Assembly: GCF_006717045.1 (NCBI RefSeq)
Contig: NZ_VFPH01000003.1
Location: forward strand, 1,302,001 to 1,366,000
DNA length: 64,000 nucleotides
From: Pseudonocardia cypriaca
Lineage (GTDB): Bacteria > Actinomycetota > Actinomycetes > Mycobacteriales > Pseudonocardiaceae
Direction: 5' to 3'
Shown: positions 16,582-24,443 of the stretch, piece by piece
How the letters are laid out: each line of letters starts with the position of its first letter
Position numbering within the stretch: the stretch's first letter is position 1
The notes under the pieces: generated by a model
The model's input: the letters and a program-made list of their open reading frames with translations, nothing else
The model's database searches: none
Told to the model about the DNA's origin: nothing
Translations under genes and position numbers: made by a program

Positions 16582-17045
16582 GAGACCGCGAGCGGGGGAC
16601 CGATGAACTCGATCCAGTTCGCGTGACCGACGGCGGCCAGCGCGTCGCCGTCCACGGGAGCCGGAAGCGCGGCGAACTGCTCGAAGAACCGCTCCACCCC
16701 GGACGGGGATGTGATGATCAACAACCGCCCCGGCGTCTCGCCGATGTTCTGGAAGTTGTGCGGCAGGCCGCGCGGCCCGAAGGCCATGCCCCCGGCCGAC
16801 GCCCGGAGCATGGTGTCACCGGCCTTGAACCGGAAGTCGCCCTCGAGCACCCACCAGACCTCGTCCTCGCGCAGGTGGATGTGCCTCGCCGGCCCCGACT
16901 TGGGCGCGACCAGCAGTTCGAGGACCGTGAGCGAGCCGTTCGTGCCCCTGGTGTCGGCCTTCACCGTGATCGAGTCACCGGTGGGCGTCTCGAGAACCGG
17001 GCCCTCGCCGGGCTGCACGGCGAAGGGTGCCGTCGAGTTGAGCAT
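16569..17045 (-). CDS. Cupin domain protein
   Basis: 158-residue single-cupin protein. First cupin motif ARHIHLREDEVWWVLEGDF (53-71) supplies His, His and Glu metal ligands; the second motif GLPHNFQN (about 92-99) supplies the last His. Such bicupin-half proteins act as small dioxygenases, isomerases or sensors; none can be chosen here. It ends within the palindrome at 16560-16581 and follows the DinB-like gene's region on the same side but is transcribed after it in the same direction with 30 bases between (17046-17075). Confidence 0.82.
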   Translation of the reverse strand: MLNSTAPFAVQPGEGPVLETPTGDSITVKADTRGTNGSLTVLELLVAPKSGPARHIHLREDEVWWVLEGDFRFKAGDTMLRASAGGMAFGPRGLPHNFQNIGETPGRLLIITSPSGVERFFEQFAALPAPVDGDALAAVGHANWIEFIGPPLAVSDPL

Positions 17046-17075
17046 GGGCCTGGCTCGCTGGGGGTCGTGCGTGCG

Positions 17076-17672
17076 TTACGACTCCTGCTGGCCGGTGAGG
17101 CCGAGGTAGCGCGCACGCCAGGAAGCGCCGTCGGGCACGGCCACCTCCTCCCGGTAGATCCCGAACGACCGCCACGTGTCAGCTGCCGGCGCCGTGCCCT
17201 CCCACATCGCCTTCGCCAGCTCCTCGGACACCGGTGACTCGGCTCCGAGGAGCCGCGCGATGTCGTGGGCGGCGAGCGTGCGCGCGACGTTGAGCTGCCA
17301 GAAGTAGTCCCACACCGGGACCTCGCCGTAGGCGCAGTGCACCACCGCATCGCGGTCGGTCACCCGGCCGGCAGCCGCGCGTGCGCGCTCGGCGATGCGG
17401 GCGATGCTCCCGTGCGGGTCGTCGCCGAGCAGGTCGCCGTCGTAGGCGTCCCGCCCGACCTCCTCCATCGTCCGGCCGGCGAGCATGTCCGGGATCCACG
17501 CCTCGTCGTAGGCGGCGTGGGTGAGGACCTGGCGCAACGGGAGCGGCTGGTCTGCGCCCGGCATGTCGAACAGCGGCGGGAGGATGCTGTCCATGTCTTC
17601 GGACCCGACCAGCGTGAATGCGTGTCCTGCTGCCTGGTCGGCGAGCTGGAACACCTGGGCTTCGTGGATCAT
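17076..17672 (-). CDS. DinB/mycothiol-dependent maleylpyruvate isomerase-like protein
   Basis: 198 residues, all-helical, of the DinB/MDMPI N-terminal-like superfamily (TIGR03086-like), which in actinobacteria often uses mycothiol or binds metal. His residues in LRQVLTHAAYDEAWI (about 46-60), VVHCAYGEVPVWDYF (about 110-124) and LAAHDIARLLG (about 133-143) are placed as metal ligands would be. ATG at 17672 follows GGAGGACC. It is 30 bases upstream of the cupin gene, so the two are probably cotranscribed. Substrate unknown. Confidence 0.78.
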   Translation of the reverse strand: MIHEAQVFQLADQAAGHAFTLVGSEDMDSILPPLFDMPGADQPLPLRQVLTHAAYDEAWIPDMLAGRTMEEVGRDAYDGDLLGDDPHGSIARIAERARAAAGRVTDRDAVVHCAYGEVPVWDYFWQLNVARTLAAHDIARLLGAESPVSEELAKAMWEGTAPAADTWRSFGIYREEVAVPDGASWRARYLGLTGQQES

Positions 17673-17718
17673 CGGTCCTCCTGGGTCGTCGTCCGCACGA
17701 CCGTAGGAGGGATGTAGG

Positions 17719-18390
17719 TCAGCTCCTGGCACTCTTCGCGAGCGCGGTTTCGTCCAGGCGTTCGTGCAGCTGCGCCGGTGACTCGAAGACCTCGAGCGCT
17801 CCCGCCTCGCGCAGCTCGTCGACGGCGAAGCCGCCCGTGCGCAGCCCGTATCCGGGCACCCCGAGCCGCCCGCCCGCCTCGAAGTCCCACACGGAGTCGC
17901 CGACCAGCACCGCCGAACGTCCACCCACCTTCTCCAGCGCGGCCCGCAGCAGGTCCGGCTCCGGCTTGGTCTGCTCGACGTCCGCGGAGGTCGTCCAGGC
18001 CTCGGCCAGCTCCGCACCGCCGAACAGGCCCAGGTAGTGGTCGACGTGCTCGGCCTTGCCCGAGCTCGCCAGCACGAGCGTGAAGCCACGGCGGCGCACG
18101 TCCTCCAGCAGCTCACGCACGCCCTCGAAGGGCTGGATCTCGTCGAGCAGCGGGGCGAACTCCTCGGCCCAGTCGGCGCGCAGCTGCTCGCCGAGCCGCT
18201 GCTCCACGTCGTCACCGGCGACGGCAGGCACGACGTGATCGCCGCCCATCCCGATCGCCCGGTGCAGCCGCCAGACCGGAACGGTCAGGTCGTGCCGGCG
18301 GAACGCCCGGAACCAGGCCAGGGCGTGGTGGTAGTTGGTGTCGACGAGCGTGCCGTCGACGTCGAAGATCGCGGTGTCGTAGTCCGCCAC
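17719..18390 (-). CDS. HAD superfamily phosphatase (phosphoglycolate phosphatase-like)
   Basis: 223-residue HAD hydrolase. Motif I DVDGTLVDT (residues 9-17) with nucleophile Asp9, motif II VLASSGK (about 104-110), motif III Lys in KPEPDLLRAALE, motif IV GDSVWDFEAG. Cap domain lies between motifs I and II, as in beta-phosphoglucomutase/Gph-type enzymes. GTG at 18390 has TAGTCC six bases upstream. Substrate undetermined: small phosphorylated metabolites are usual. Confidence 0.85.
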   Translation of the reverse strand: MADYDTAIFDVDGTLVDTNYHHALAWFRAFRRHDLTVPVWRLHRAIGMGGDHVVPAVAGDDVEQRLGEQLRADWAEEFAPLLDEIQPFEGVRELLEDVRRRGFTLVLASSGKAEHVDHYLGLFGGAELAEAWTTSADVEQTKPEPDLLRAALEKVGGRSAVLVGDSVWDFEAGGRLGVPGYGLRTGGFAVDELREAGALEVFESPAQLHERLDETALAKSARS

Positions 18391-18537
18391 CGGTCGGGAC
18401 TACCCACGCCGGCGGTCCGGAACCCCGAGCCCACGCAGCACCCGCGTCTCCTGCCTCGTGAACTCCTCGGTGAGGAGCGGCACGTGGGCAGCCTCGCACG
18501 GGCCTGCGCGCGAGCATTGACGTTCGCGACAGCCTCC

Positions 18538-19074
18538 TCAGGCCACCCGCGACTCGTCGGCCCGGCGCACGATCTCGTCGACGGTCTCGGTGACGGACAG
18601 ATCGGACGTGTCGAGCCACAGCCCGATGCGGGGCGTCTCGGCACGCAGTGACCGGTCGAGCGCCTCCACCGTCCACGGGCCGTACGCCCGCTTCCCGCGC
18701 TGCGCCTCCCGCGCCGCCACGGCGTCCGCACGCGGGGCGAGGACGACCACGTGCAGCGGACGCGTGCGGATCGCCTCGACCATCCGCGGCAGCTCCTCGC
18801 CGAGCACGACGTCCTGGGCCACCACCGTGAAGCCGGCATCGGCGTAGGTGTCGCAGGTACGGGCGGTGAGCAAGTGCCGGAGGCGCAGCTGGCGGAGGGC
18901 TTCCGGGCCTGCGTCGGGCGTCATCTCGGCCCGGCCGCCCACGACCCAGCGGCGGAACTGGTCGCCGTGGACGTGCACGGTCCGGCCGGGCAGCCGCTCG
19001 GCGAGCGCCTGCGCGACCGTCGACTTGCCAGCCGCCTGGATGCCCGTGACGAGGTGCACCGAGGAGGTGAGCAC
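18538..19074 (-). CDS. AAA_33-type P-loop kinase/phosphotransferase
   Basis: 178-residue P-loop protein. Walker A GIQAAGKST at 11-19, then HVHGDQFRRWVV with an Asp in the place used by chloramphenicol and nucleoside-type small kinases to bind the acceptor hydroxyl, and lid arginines near AREAQRGKRAYGP. It resembles the family of chloramphenicol 3-O-phosphotransferase and related predicted kinases; the acceptor is unknown. GTG start. It lies 147 bases upstream of the HAD phosphatase on the same strand and is divergent from the MFS gene. Confidence 0.8.
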   Translation of the reverse strand: MLTSSVHLVTGIQAAGKSTVAQALAERLPGRTVHVHGDQFRRWVVGGRAEMTPDAGPEALRQLRLRHLLTARTCDTYADAGFTVVAQDVVLGEELPRMVEAIRTRPLHVVVLAPRADAVAAREAQRGKRAYGPWTVEALDRSLRAETPRIGLWLDTSDLSVTETVDEIVRRADESRVA

Positions 19075-19129
19075 GTTCGCCGATCTTGCCAGGGAACGAA
19101 AATCGGCGGGACCAGGCGTCGGATGTGGC

Positions 19130-19144
19130 TAGCCTCACGGCGTG
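19130..19144 (+). promoter_or_regulatory. Leaderless promoter leading to a stop-truncated start codon
   Basis: TAGCCT (19130-19135), six bases, then GTG (19142-19144). That GTG is in frame with the MFS gene but is followed after two codons by TGA (19151-19153). See the finding on this site. Confidence 0.45.
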
Positions 19145-19192
19145 CCCGGTTGACGCACTCTGCCGCCTCCAGCGCGCCCGCTCGCCCGCCGC

Positions 19193-20371
19193 GTGGTGGC
19201 GTGGGCGCTGCTCGCCGACGTCGTCCCGCTGTACTCGCTGTACGCCCTGTTGTTCACGGCCACCGGGCTGTCCGTCGCGGAGGTCTCCGCGCTGTTCGCG
19301 ATCTGGTCGGCGGTCGCGGTGCTCGCCGAGGTACCGACGGGTGCGTTCGCCGACCGGTTCTCCCGGCGGTCGTGCCTTGCGGCGGCCGGGGTGCTGCAGG
19401 CCGCCGGGTTCGCGGTGTGGATGCTGCTTCCCGGCTTCGCCGGGTTCGCGCTCGGCTTCGTGCTCTGGGGGTTGGGCGGGTCGCTGGACTCCGGTGCGAA
19501 GGAGGCGCTGCTCTACGACGGGCTGGACGCGGTCGGGGCGGCGGAGCACTACGCGCGCGTCGCGGGCTGGGTCGCGGCGATGGAGCTGGTGGCCCAGCTC
19601 CCGGCGGCATTCGCGGCGATGTGGCTCTTCGTCGCAGGCGGCTTCCCGCTGGTCGGCTGGGTGAGCGTGGGCACCTGCCTGGTCGCCGCAGGCGTGGCCG
19701 TGACGCTGCCGGAACCGCCCCGCGGCGACGCGGCCGACGGGACCGGCTACTTCACGACGCTGCGCACCGGCGTCGTCGCCGCGGCCCGTACCCCCGGCGT
19801 GCGGCCGGTGCTGCTGGCCGCTGCCGTGCTCGGGGCCTACGACGCGGTCGAGGAGTACTTCCCGCTCCTTCTGGCGGACTGGGGGATCCCGGCAGCGACG
19901 ATCCCGCTCGCGACCGTGGTGATCGTCATCGGCGGGACGGCGGGCGCGGTGCTCGGGGGAGCGGCCGGCCGGCTGCCCGCGTGGGCACTTGGGACCGTGC
20001 TCGCGGCGGCGATGGTGCTGCTCGGCGCGGCCGGGATCGGGGGGCATCCGGCGGGCCTGGTCGCCGTCGCCGCCTTCTACTGCGGCTACCGGGCGGCGCT
20101 CGTGGTCGTCGACGCGCGGCTGCAGGAGCGGATCCCGAGCGCCACGCGCGCCACCGTCACGTCCGTGGCCGCGCTGGGCACCCAGCTCGCGACGTTCGCG
20201 GTCTACGCCGCATGGGCGACGGGCGGGGCCGCGTTGCTCGCCGTGGGCGGCTTGCTGATCGCGGTGGCGCTACCGGTGCTGCTGCGCCGCGGGGTGGCGG
20301 GTAGCGGCGCCCCCGGTATTGCCGCCACCCGCCGTAGCGAGGAGGGCGCCCGGGCCCGCCGAGATGCGTGA
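19193..20371 (+). CDS. MFS transporter
   Basis: 392 residues from the GTG at 19193, with about eleven to twelve membrane helices. Segment AIWSAVAVLAEVPTGAFADRFSRR (split: helix 2 then the loop-2 motif GAFADRFSRR) is the MFS signature; RLPAWALGT follows in the second half. Substrate unknown. The start is uncertain: in the same frame, RTLPPPARPLARR precedes 19193 and a perfectly placed leaderless GTG lies at 19142, but a TGA interrupts at codon 4 of that version. Convergent with the Rieske-FAD gene, 6 bases apart. Confidence 0.8.
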   Translation: MVAWALLADVVPLYSLYALLFTATGLSVAEVSALFAIWSAVAVLAEVPTGAFADRFSRRSCLAAAGVLQAAGFAVWMLLPGFAGFALGFVLWGLGGSLDSGAKEALLYDGLDAVGAAEHYARVAGWVAAMELVAQLPAAFAAMWLFVAGGFPLVGWVSVGTCLVAAGVAVTLPEPPRGDAADGTGYFTTLRTGVVAAARTPGVRPVLLAAAVLGAYDAVEEYFPLLLADWGIPAATIPLATVVIVIGGTAGAVLGGAAGRLPAWALGTVLAAAMVLLGAAGIGGHPAGLVAVAAFYCGYRAALVVVDARLQERIPSATRATVTSVAALGTQLATFAVYAAWATGGAALLAVGGLLIAVALPVLLRRGVAGSGAPGIAATRRSEEGARARRDA

Positions 20372-20377
20372 CGTCTG

Positions 20378-21880
20378 TCACTCACCCGGTGGAGTGCGGC
20401 GGGGCAGCGGCCGCACCGCCGGCCCTTCCAGGACCTCCCCGTCGACGTCGAACCGGGAGCCGTGGCACGGGCAGTCCCAGCTCGTCTCGGCGGCGTTGAA
20501 CCGGACGAGGCAGCCCAGGTGCGTGCACCGCATCGAGACGGCGTGCAGCCCGCCGTCGGGGTCGCGGTACACGCCGGTGCGCTCGGTCCCCGTGCGCACC
20601 ACCCCCGCCGATCCGGGTGCGAGGTCCGCCGCGGAGGAGATCTGCCCCGGCATCAGCCGGTCGGCGACGAGGTCCACGCCCACCTTCGCGTTCAGCCGTG
20701 CCAGCTCCGGCAAACCGCGGAGGGAGACGCGGTGCGGGCTGAACGCGTCGGTGCCCGGGCCACCGGTGAGCTGCTCGGACAGGATCGCCGCGGCCATCGT
20801 GCCTCCGGAGAGCCCCCACTTCGAGAAGCCGGACGCCACGTACATGCGGGTGTTCTTCGGCAGGTAGGTGCCGATCATCGGGGTGTGGTCGTACGGCGTC
20901 GGGTCCTGGGCCGACCAGCGGTGGGTCACCTGCTCCACGTCCCAGTGCTTGCGCAGGTGCTCCTCGACGGCGGCGTAGCGGGAGCCGTCGACGCCGCGCG
21001 CACCGGCGGCGTGGCTCTTCCCGAGCACGATCATCAGGTCACCCGCAGAGCGGTAGGACCAGGTCTCGGCGCCGGTCGTGATCGACATCCCGCGGGCGGG
21101 CTCGCCACGCACCCGCGCCGCAACGCAGTAGGAGCGGCTCGCCTCCATCCGCGCGAAGTAGATCCCCCGGTCCCAGACCGGGTAGTGGGTGGCGACGACC
21201 ACGCGGTCGCCGGTCAGCACCCCGCGGGTGGTCTCGACCTGCACCGGGCTGCCTTCGCTGACGCTCACCGCCCGGGTGTCCTCGAAGACGCGGCAGCCGT
21301 CGCCGTCGACGGCGGCGGCGAGCCCGGACACGTACTTCACCGGGTGGAACTCGATCTGGTCGCGCAGCCGGACCGCCCCCGCCACCGGGTACGGGAGGTC
21401 CACCGACGACGTCATGTCGACGGGGAGGCCGGCCCTGCGGGCCGCCTCGTACTCCCGCTCGACGTCGCTCAGCTCGCTGTCCCGCACGGCGACGGTGAGC
21501 GCCTCGCGACGTTGCAGGTCGCACTCGATGCCCTCGGCCGCGGCCAGCTCGGCCACCAGCTCCACCGCGGCCAGGCTCCGCACGGCGTACTCGTCGGCGA
21601 CGTCCGAACCGCGGGTGCCGCCGATCGACGTCAGCACCGTGGACTGCAGGGCGGTGACCTTGGCCGTGTTGTTCCCGCTGACGCCGGCGCCGACGCGCCC
21701 GGCCTCTACCACTGCCACCCGCACACCGCGCCGCTTGAGCAGCAACGCGGTGGTCAGGCCGGTGATCCCGCCGCCGAGCACGAGGACGTCGAACGCGCGC
21801 TCGTCCGACGGCGGCGGGTAGGTGGTGCTGGACTGCGCGGCGAGCCACAGCGACTGGGCGGCGGTGGTGGTGGGTGGCAC
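20378..21880 (-). CDS. FAD-dependent oxidoreductase with C-terminal Rieske [2Fe-2S] domain
   Basis: 500 residues. N-terminal DAO-type FAD domain with VLVLGGGITGLTTALLL (32-48) and an acidic ribose-binding Glu in VVEAGRVGAG. The C-terminal ~85 residues form a Rieske domain: Cys452-x-His454 in CTHLGC and Cys470-x2-His473 in CPCHGSRFD bind the cluster. This fusion occurs widely in bacteria as glycine oxidase/gamma-glutamylputrescine-oxidase-like proteins of unknown physiological substrate. GTG start preceded by GGAGGG. Likely cytoplasmic; the Rieske centre would pass electrons from the flavin to a partner. Confidence 0.88.
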   Translation of the reverse strand: MPPTTTAAQSLWLAAQSSTTYPPPSDERAFDVLVLGGGITGLTTALLLKRRGVRVAVVEAGRVGAGVSGNNTAKVTALQSTVLTSIGGTRGSDVADEYAVRSLAAVELVAELAAAEGIECDLQRREALTVAVRDSELSDVEREYEAARRAGLPVDMTSSVDLPYPVAGAVRLRDQIEFHPVKYVSGLAAAVDGDGCRVFEDTRAVSVSEGSPVQVETTRGVLTGDRVVVATHYPVWDRGIYFARMEASRSYCVAARVRGEPARGMSITTGAETWSYRSAGDLMIVLGKSHAAGARGVDGSRYAAVEEHLRKHWDVEQVTHRWSAQDPTPYDHTPMIGTYLPKNTRMYVASGFSKWGLSGGTMAAAILSEQLTGGPGTDAFSPHRVSLRGLPELARLNAKVGVDLVADRLMPGQISSAADLAPGSAGVVRTGTERTGVYRDPDGGLHAVSMRCTHLGCLVRFNAAETSWDCPCHGSRFDVDGEVLEGPAVRPLPRRTPPGE

Positions 21881-21929
21881 GTAACCCTCCGGGAGGTCGG
21901 GTCCCGGTCTTACCCGGCGATCGGGGAGG

Positions 21930-22160
21930 TCAACCCGCGTCGTCGGGGTCCGGGTGGCGCAGCCGGTACTCGCCGCCGTGGCCGGCCACCTCGTGCAGGT
22001 CGTAGTGGTGCACGATCTTCGGGCCCTCGTGCAGGTGCACGTAGCGCACGGTGTCCGGAGCCGGGTCGGAGGGCTCGCGGGTGTCGACGCGACCGTCGAG
22101 CGGGCCGCCGACGAACCAGTAGACGTCGCGGCCGTTGGTGAGGGAGAGCTCCTCGCTCAC
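21930..22160 (-). CDS. Small conserved hypothetical protein
   Basis: 76 residues, start GTG at 22160 with a strong GAGGAGGT ribosome site eight bases upstream. Sequence contains VYWFVGGPLDGRVDTRE and YVHLHEGPKIVHHYDLHEV; the many His and aromatic residues and regular beta pattern suggest a small folded beta protein. The GGPLDG motif recurs in short uncharacterised phage and actinobacterial proteins. No function can be given. Confidence 0.7.
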   Translation of the reverse strand: MSEELSLTNGRDVYWFVGGPLDGRVDTREPSDPAPDTVRYVHLHEGPKIVHHYDLHEVAGHGGEYRLRHPDPDDAG

Positions 22161-22298
22161 GCCGACCTCCTCGGGGGCTCCGGGGACATTCGCACCACGG
22201 TAAGGCCACATCCTCCCGCCGTGCGAGAGCCGTGCGTGGAACATCAGCGCGCGGCGGCACCGTGAGGTCGTTCGAAGACGACGACCGGAAGGAACTCC

Positions 22299-23180
22299 AT
22301 GTCCCAGCACGACCACCCGTCCGTCACCGTGATCGGCCTCGGCGCCATGGGCTCCCGGATCGCCGAGGTCCTGCTCAGGGGTGGGCATCCGACCACCGTC
22401 TGGAACCGCACGCCGGGCCGGGCCGAGCCGCTGGTCGCGCAGGGTGCGGTCCGAGCAGGCAGCGTCGCCGAGGCGGTCGCGGCGAGCCCGCTCGTCCTCG
22501 TGTGCGTGCTCGACTACGCCGCCGCCCGCGAGATCGTCGAGCCGGTCGCGGGCGATCTCGCCGGGCGCACCCTGGTCCACTTCACCACCGGCACCCCGCG
22601 GCAGGCCCGCGAGATGGCGGAGTGGGCGGCCGGACACGGCATCGAGTACGTCGACAGCGGCATGATGGCGATCCCGCCGATGATCGGGGAGGAGGGCGCC
22701 CGCTTCCTCTACAGCGGCTCGAAGGATGCGTTCGAGCGCTACCGCCCCGGCCTGGAGCTGCTCGGCACGGCGGAGTTCTTCGGGGAGGACGCCGGGCTCG
22801 CCTCGCTCTACGACCTGGCGCTCCTGTCGGCGATGTACGGGATGTTCGCGGGCTTCTTCCACGGTGCCGCGCTCGTGGGTAGCGCCGGGCTCTCGGCGGG
22901 CGAGTTCGCCGAGCAGGCCGCGGCGTGGGCCACCGCCATGACCGGGGGCTTCGCGCACAACGCCCCGGCCATCGACGCGCGCGACTACACCACCACGGGC
23001 GAGCAGACCATCGCGTTCAACAAGGCGGCCCTCGACACGATCGTCCGGGCCAGCCGGGACGAGGGCGTCGCCGTCGACCTCGTGGCGCCGCTGCAGGAGC
23101 TGCTCGCCCGCCAGCTCGCCGATGGCCACGGCGCCGCGAGCTTCGCGCGGATCTTCGAGGGGATCAGATCGGGTCGGTGA
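22299..23180 (+). CDS. NAD(P)-dependent imine-reductase-like oxidoreductase
   Basis: 293 residues of the beta-hydroxyacid dehydrogenase/imine reductase superfamily. NADPH site VIGLGAMGSRIAEVLLRGG (11-29) with WNRT (35-38) after strand 2; the sequence DSGMMAIPPMIG (119-130) and FLYSG (136-140) match the imine-reductase subgroup rather than hydroxyisobutyrate dehydrogenases. Asp172 in LYDLALLSAMYG sits where imine reductases carry the Asp or Tyr proton donor. These enzymes reduce cyclic imines or perform reductive amination; native substrates are mostly unknown. ATG at 22299 follows GGAAGGAA. Its last 17 bases overlap the convergent M18 gene. Confidence 0.82.
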   Translation: MSQHDHPSVTVIGLGAMGSRIAEVLLRGGHPTTVWNRTPGRAEPLVAQGAVRAGSVAEAVAASPLVLVCVLDYAAAREIVEPVAGDLAGRTLVHFTTGTPRQAREMAEWAAGHGIEYVDSGMMAIPPMIGEEGARFLYSGSKDAFERYRPGLELLGTAEFFGEDAGLASLYDLALLSAMYGMFAGFFHGAALVGSAGLSAGEFAEQAAAWATAMTGGFAHNAPAIDARDYTTTGEQTIAFNKAALDTIVRASRDEGVAVDLVAPLQELLARQLADGHGAASFARIFEGIRSGR

Positions 23181-24423
23181 GGAAAGCGGTGGCCGCCGCG
23201 GCGAGGTGGGCCGGGTCCTGCACCCCGCACAGCTCGCGCGCGGAGTGCATCGAGAGCACCGGGATGCCGACGTCGACGGTGCGGATGCCCAGCCGCGTGG
23301 ACAGGATCGGCCCGACCGTGCTGCCGCACGGCACCGTGTTCTTGCTGACGAACACCTGCGTGGGCGTGCCGGAGTCCCGGCACGCCCGGTGCCACGCGGC
23401 CGCGCCGGGTGCGTCGGTGGCGTAGCGCTGGTTGGCGTTGACCTTCAGGGCCGGGCCGTCGTTCGGCACCGAGCGGTGGTTCGGGTCGTGGTGGCCCAGG
23501 TAGTTCGGGTGGACGGCGTGGGTGACGTCCACCGAGAGGCAGCGGGACGCGGCGAACGCCGCGCCGCGGGCGTCGAACCCGCCCGCGAGCCGGGTGAGCA
23601 CGGTCTCCAGCAGCGGACCGGCCGCGCCGGTCGCGGAGGCGCTGCCGATCTCCTCGTGGTCGAAGCCGACGAACACGGGGATCACCCCCGCCGCGTCGTC
23701 GGCGGCGGCGAGCAGGGCGCCCAGGCCGGAGTGCACGGACGCGAGGTTGTCCAGCCGCGGCCCGACCAGGAGCTCCTCGTGCTCGCCCAGCCGGGCCGGC
23801 GGGGTGAGCTCGTGCACCACGAGGTCGTGCGCGGCCACCTCGGCCGGGTCGACCCCCGCCTCCGCGGCGAGGAACTCGATCAGATCCCCCTCGGCCGGTG
23901 AGCCCAGCCCCCAGACGGGCAGCAGGTGCTCCTGCGGGTCGAGTTTGAGGCCCTGGTTCACCTGGCGGTCCAGGTGGATCGCCAGCTGCGGCACCCGCAG
24001 CAGCGGCCTGCGCACGTCGACGAGCACGACCGAGCCGTCGTAGAGGGCGAGGCGTCCCGCGAGGCCGAGGTCGCGGTCGAGCCAGGAGTTCCACAGCGCC
24101 CCGCCGTAGACCTCGACGGCGACCTGCCGCCACCCGGCCGCGCCGGTGTCGGGCCGCGGCTTGACCTTGAGCGTGGGCGAGTCGGTGTGCGCGGCGAAGA
24201 CCCGCAAGGGCGTGCCGGGAGGGGCGGCCTCCGGCACGAACCAGGCCAGCAGCGTGCCGTCGCGCACCAGGTAGCGGCCGCCGGGGCCGTCCTCCCACGG
24301 CCCGGACTCCGGCTGCTCGGTGAAGCCGGCGGCGCTCAGCCGGCGCACGCCCTCGGCGACTGCGTGGTACGGGGTGGGCGCCGCGGTGAGGAACGCGGCG
24401 AGATCCTGCGCGAGATCGGTCAT
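23164..24423 (-). CDS. apeB: M18 family aminopeptidase
   Basis: 419 residues, near the usual ~430 for M18 enzymes. First zinc ligands HTDSP (79-83), bridging Asp and catalytic Glu in DHEE (255-258), and a C-terminal His in MHSARE. The N-terminal PTPYHAVAEG and the peptide-binding dodecamer domain are typical. M18 aminopeptidases remove N-terminal, often acidic, residues in the cytoplasm. ATG start with GGAGG eight bases upstream. Divergent from the GMC gene with 20 bases between starts. Confidence 0.9.
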   Translation of the reverse strand: MTDLAQDLAAFLTAAPTPYHAVAEGVRRLSAAGFTEQPESGPWEDGPGGRYLVRDGTLLAWFVPEAAPPGTPLRVFAAHTDSPTLKVKPRPDTGAAGWRQVAVEVYGGALWNSWLDRDLGLAGRLALYDGSVVLVDVRRPLLRVPQLAIHLDRQVNQGLKLDPQEHLLPVWGLGSPAEGDLIEFLAAEAGVDPAEVAAHDLVVHELTPPARLGEHEELLVGPRLDNLASVHSGLGALLAAADDAAGVIPVFVGFDHEEIGSASATGAAGPLLETVLTRLAGGFDARGAAFAASRCLSVDVTHAVHPNYLGHHDPNHRSVPNDGPALKVNANQRYATDAPGAAAWHRACRDSGTPTQVFVSKNTVPCGSTVGPILSTRLGIRTVDVGIPVLSMHSARELCGVQDPAHLAAAATAFLTDPI

Positions 24424-24443
24424 CGCGAGGCATCCTCCCTGAT

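Noticed and set aside
18400..18537. A short minus-strand frame ending LTEEFTRQETRVLRGLGVPDRRRG, possibly the tail of a decayed gene.
   Set aside because: Too short and without a start, ribosome site or recognisable domain; left as intergenic.
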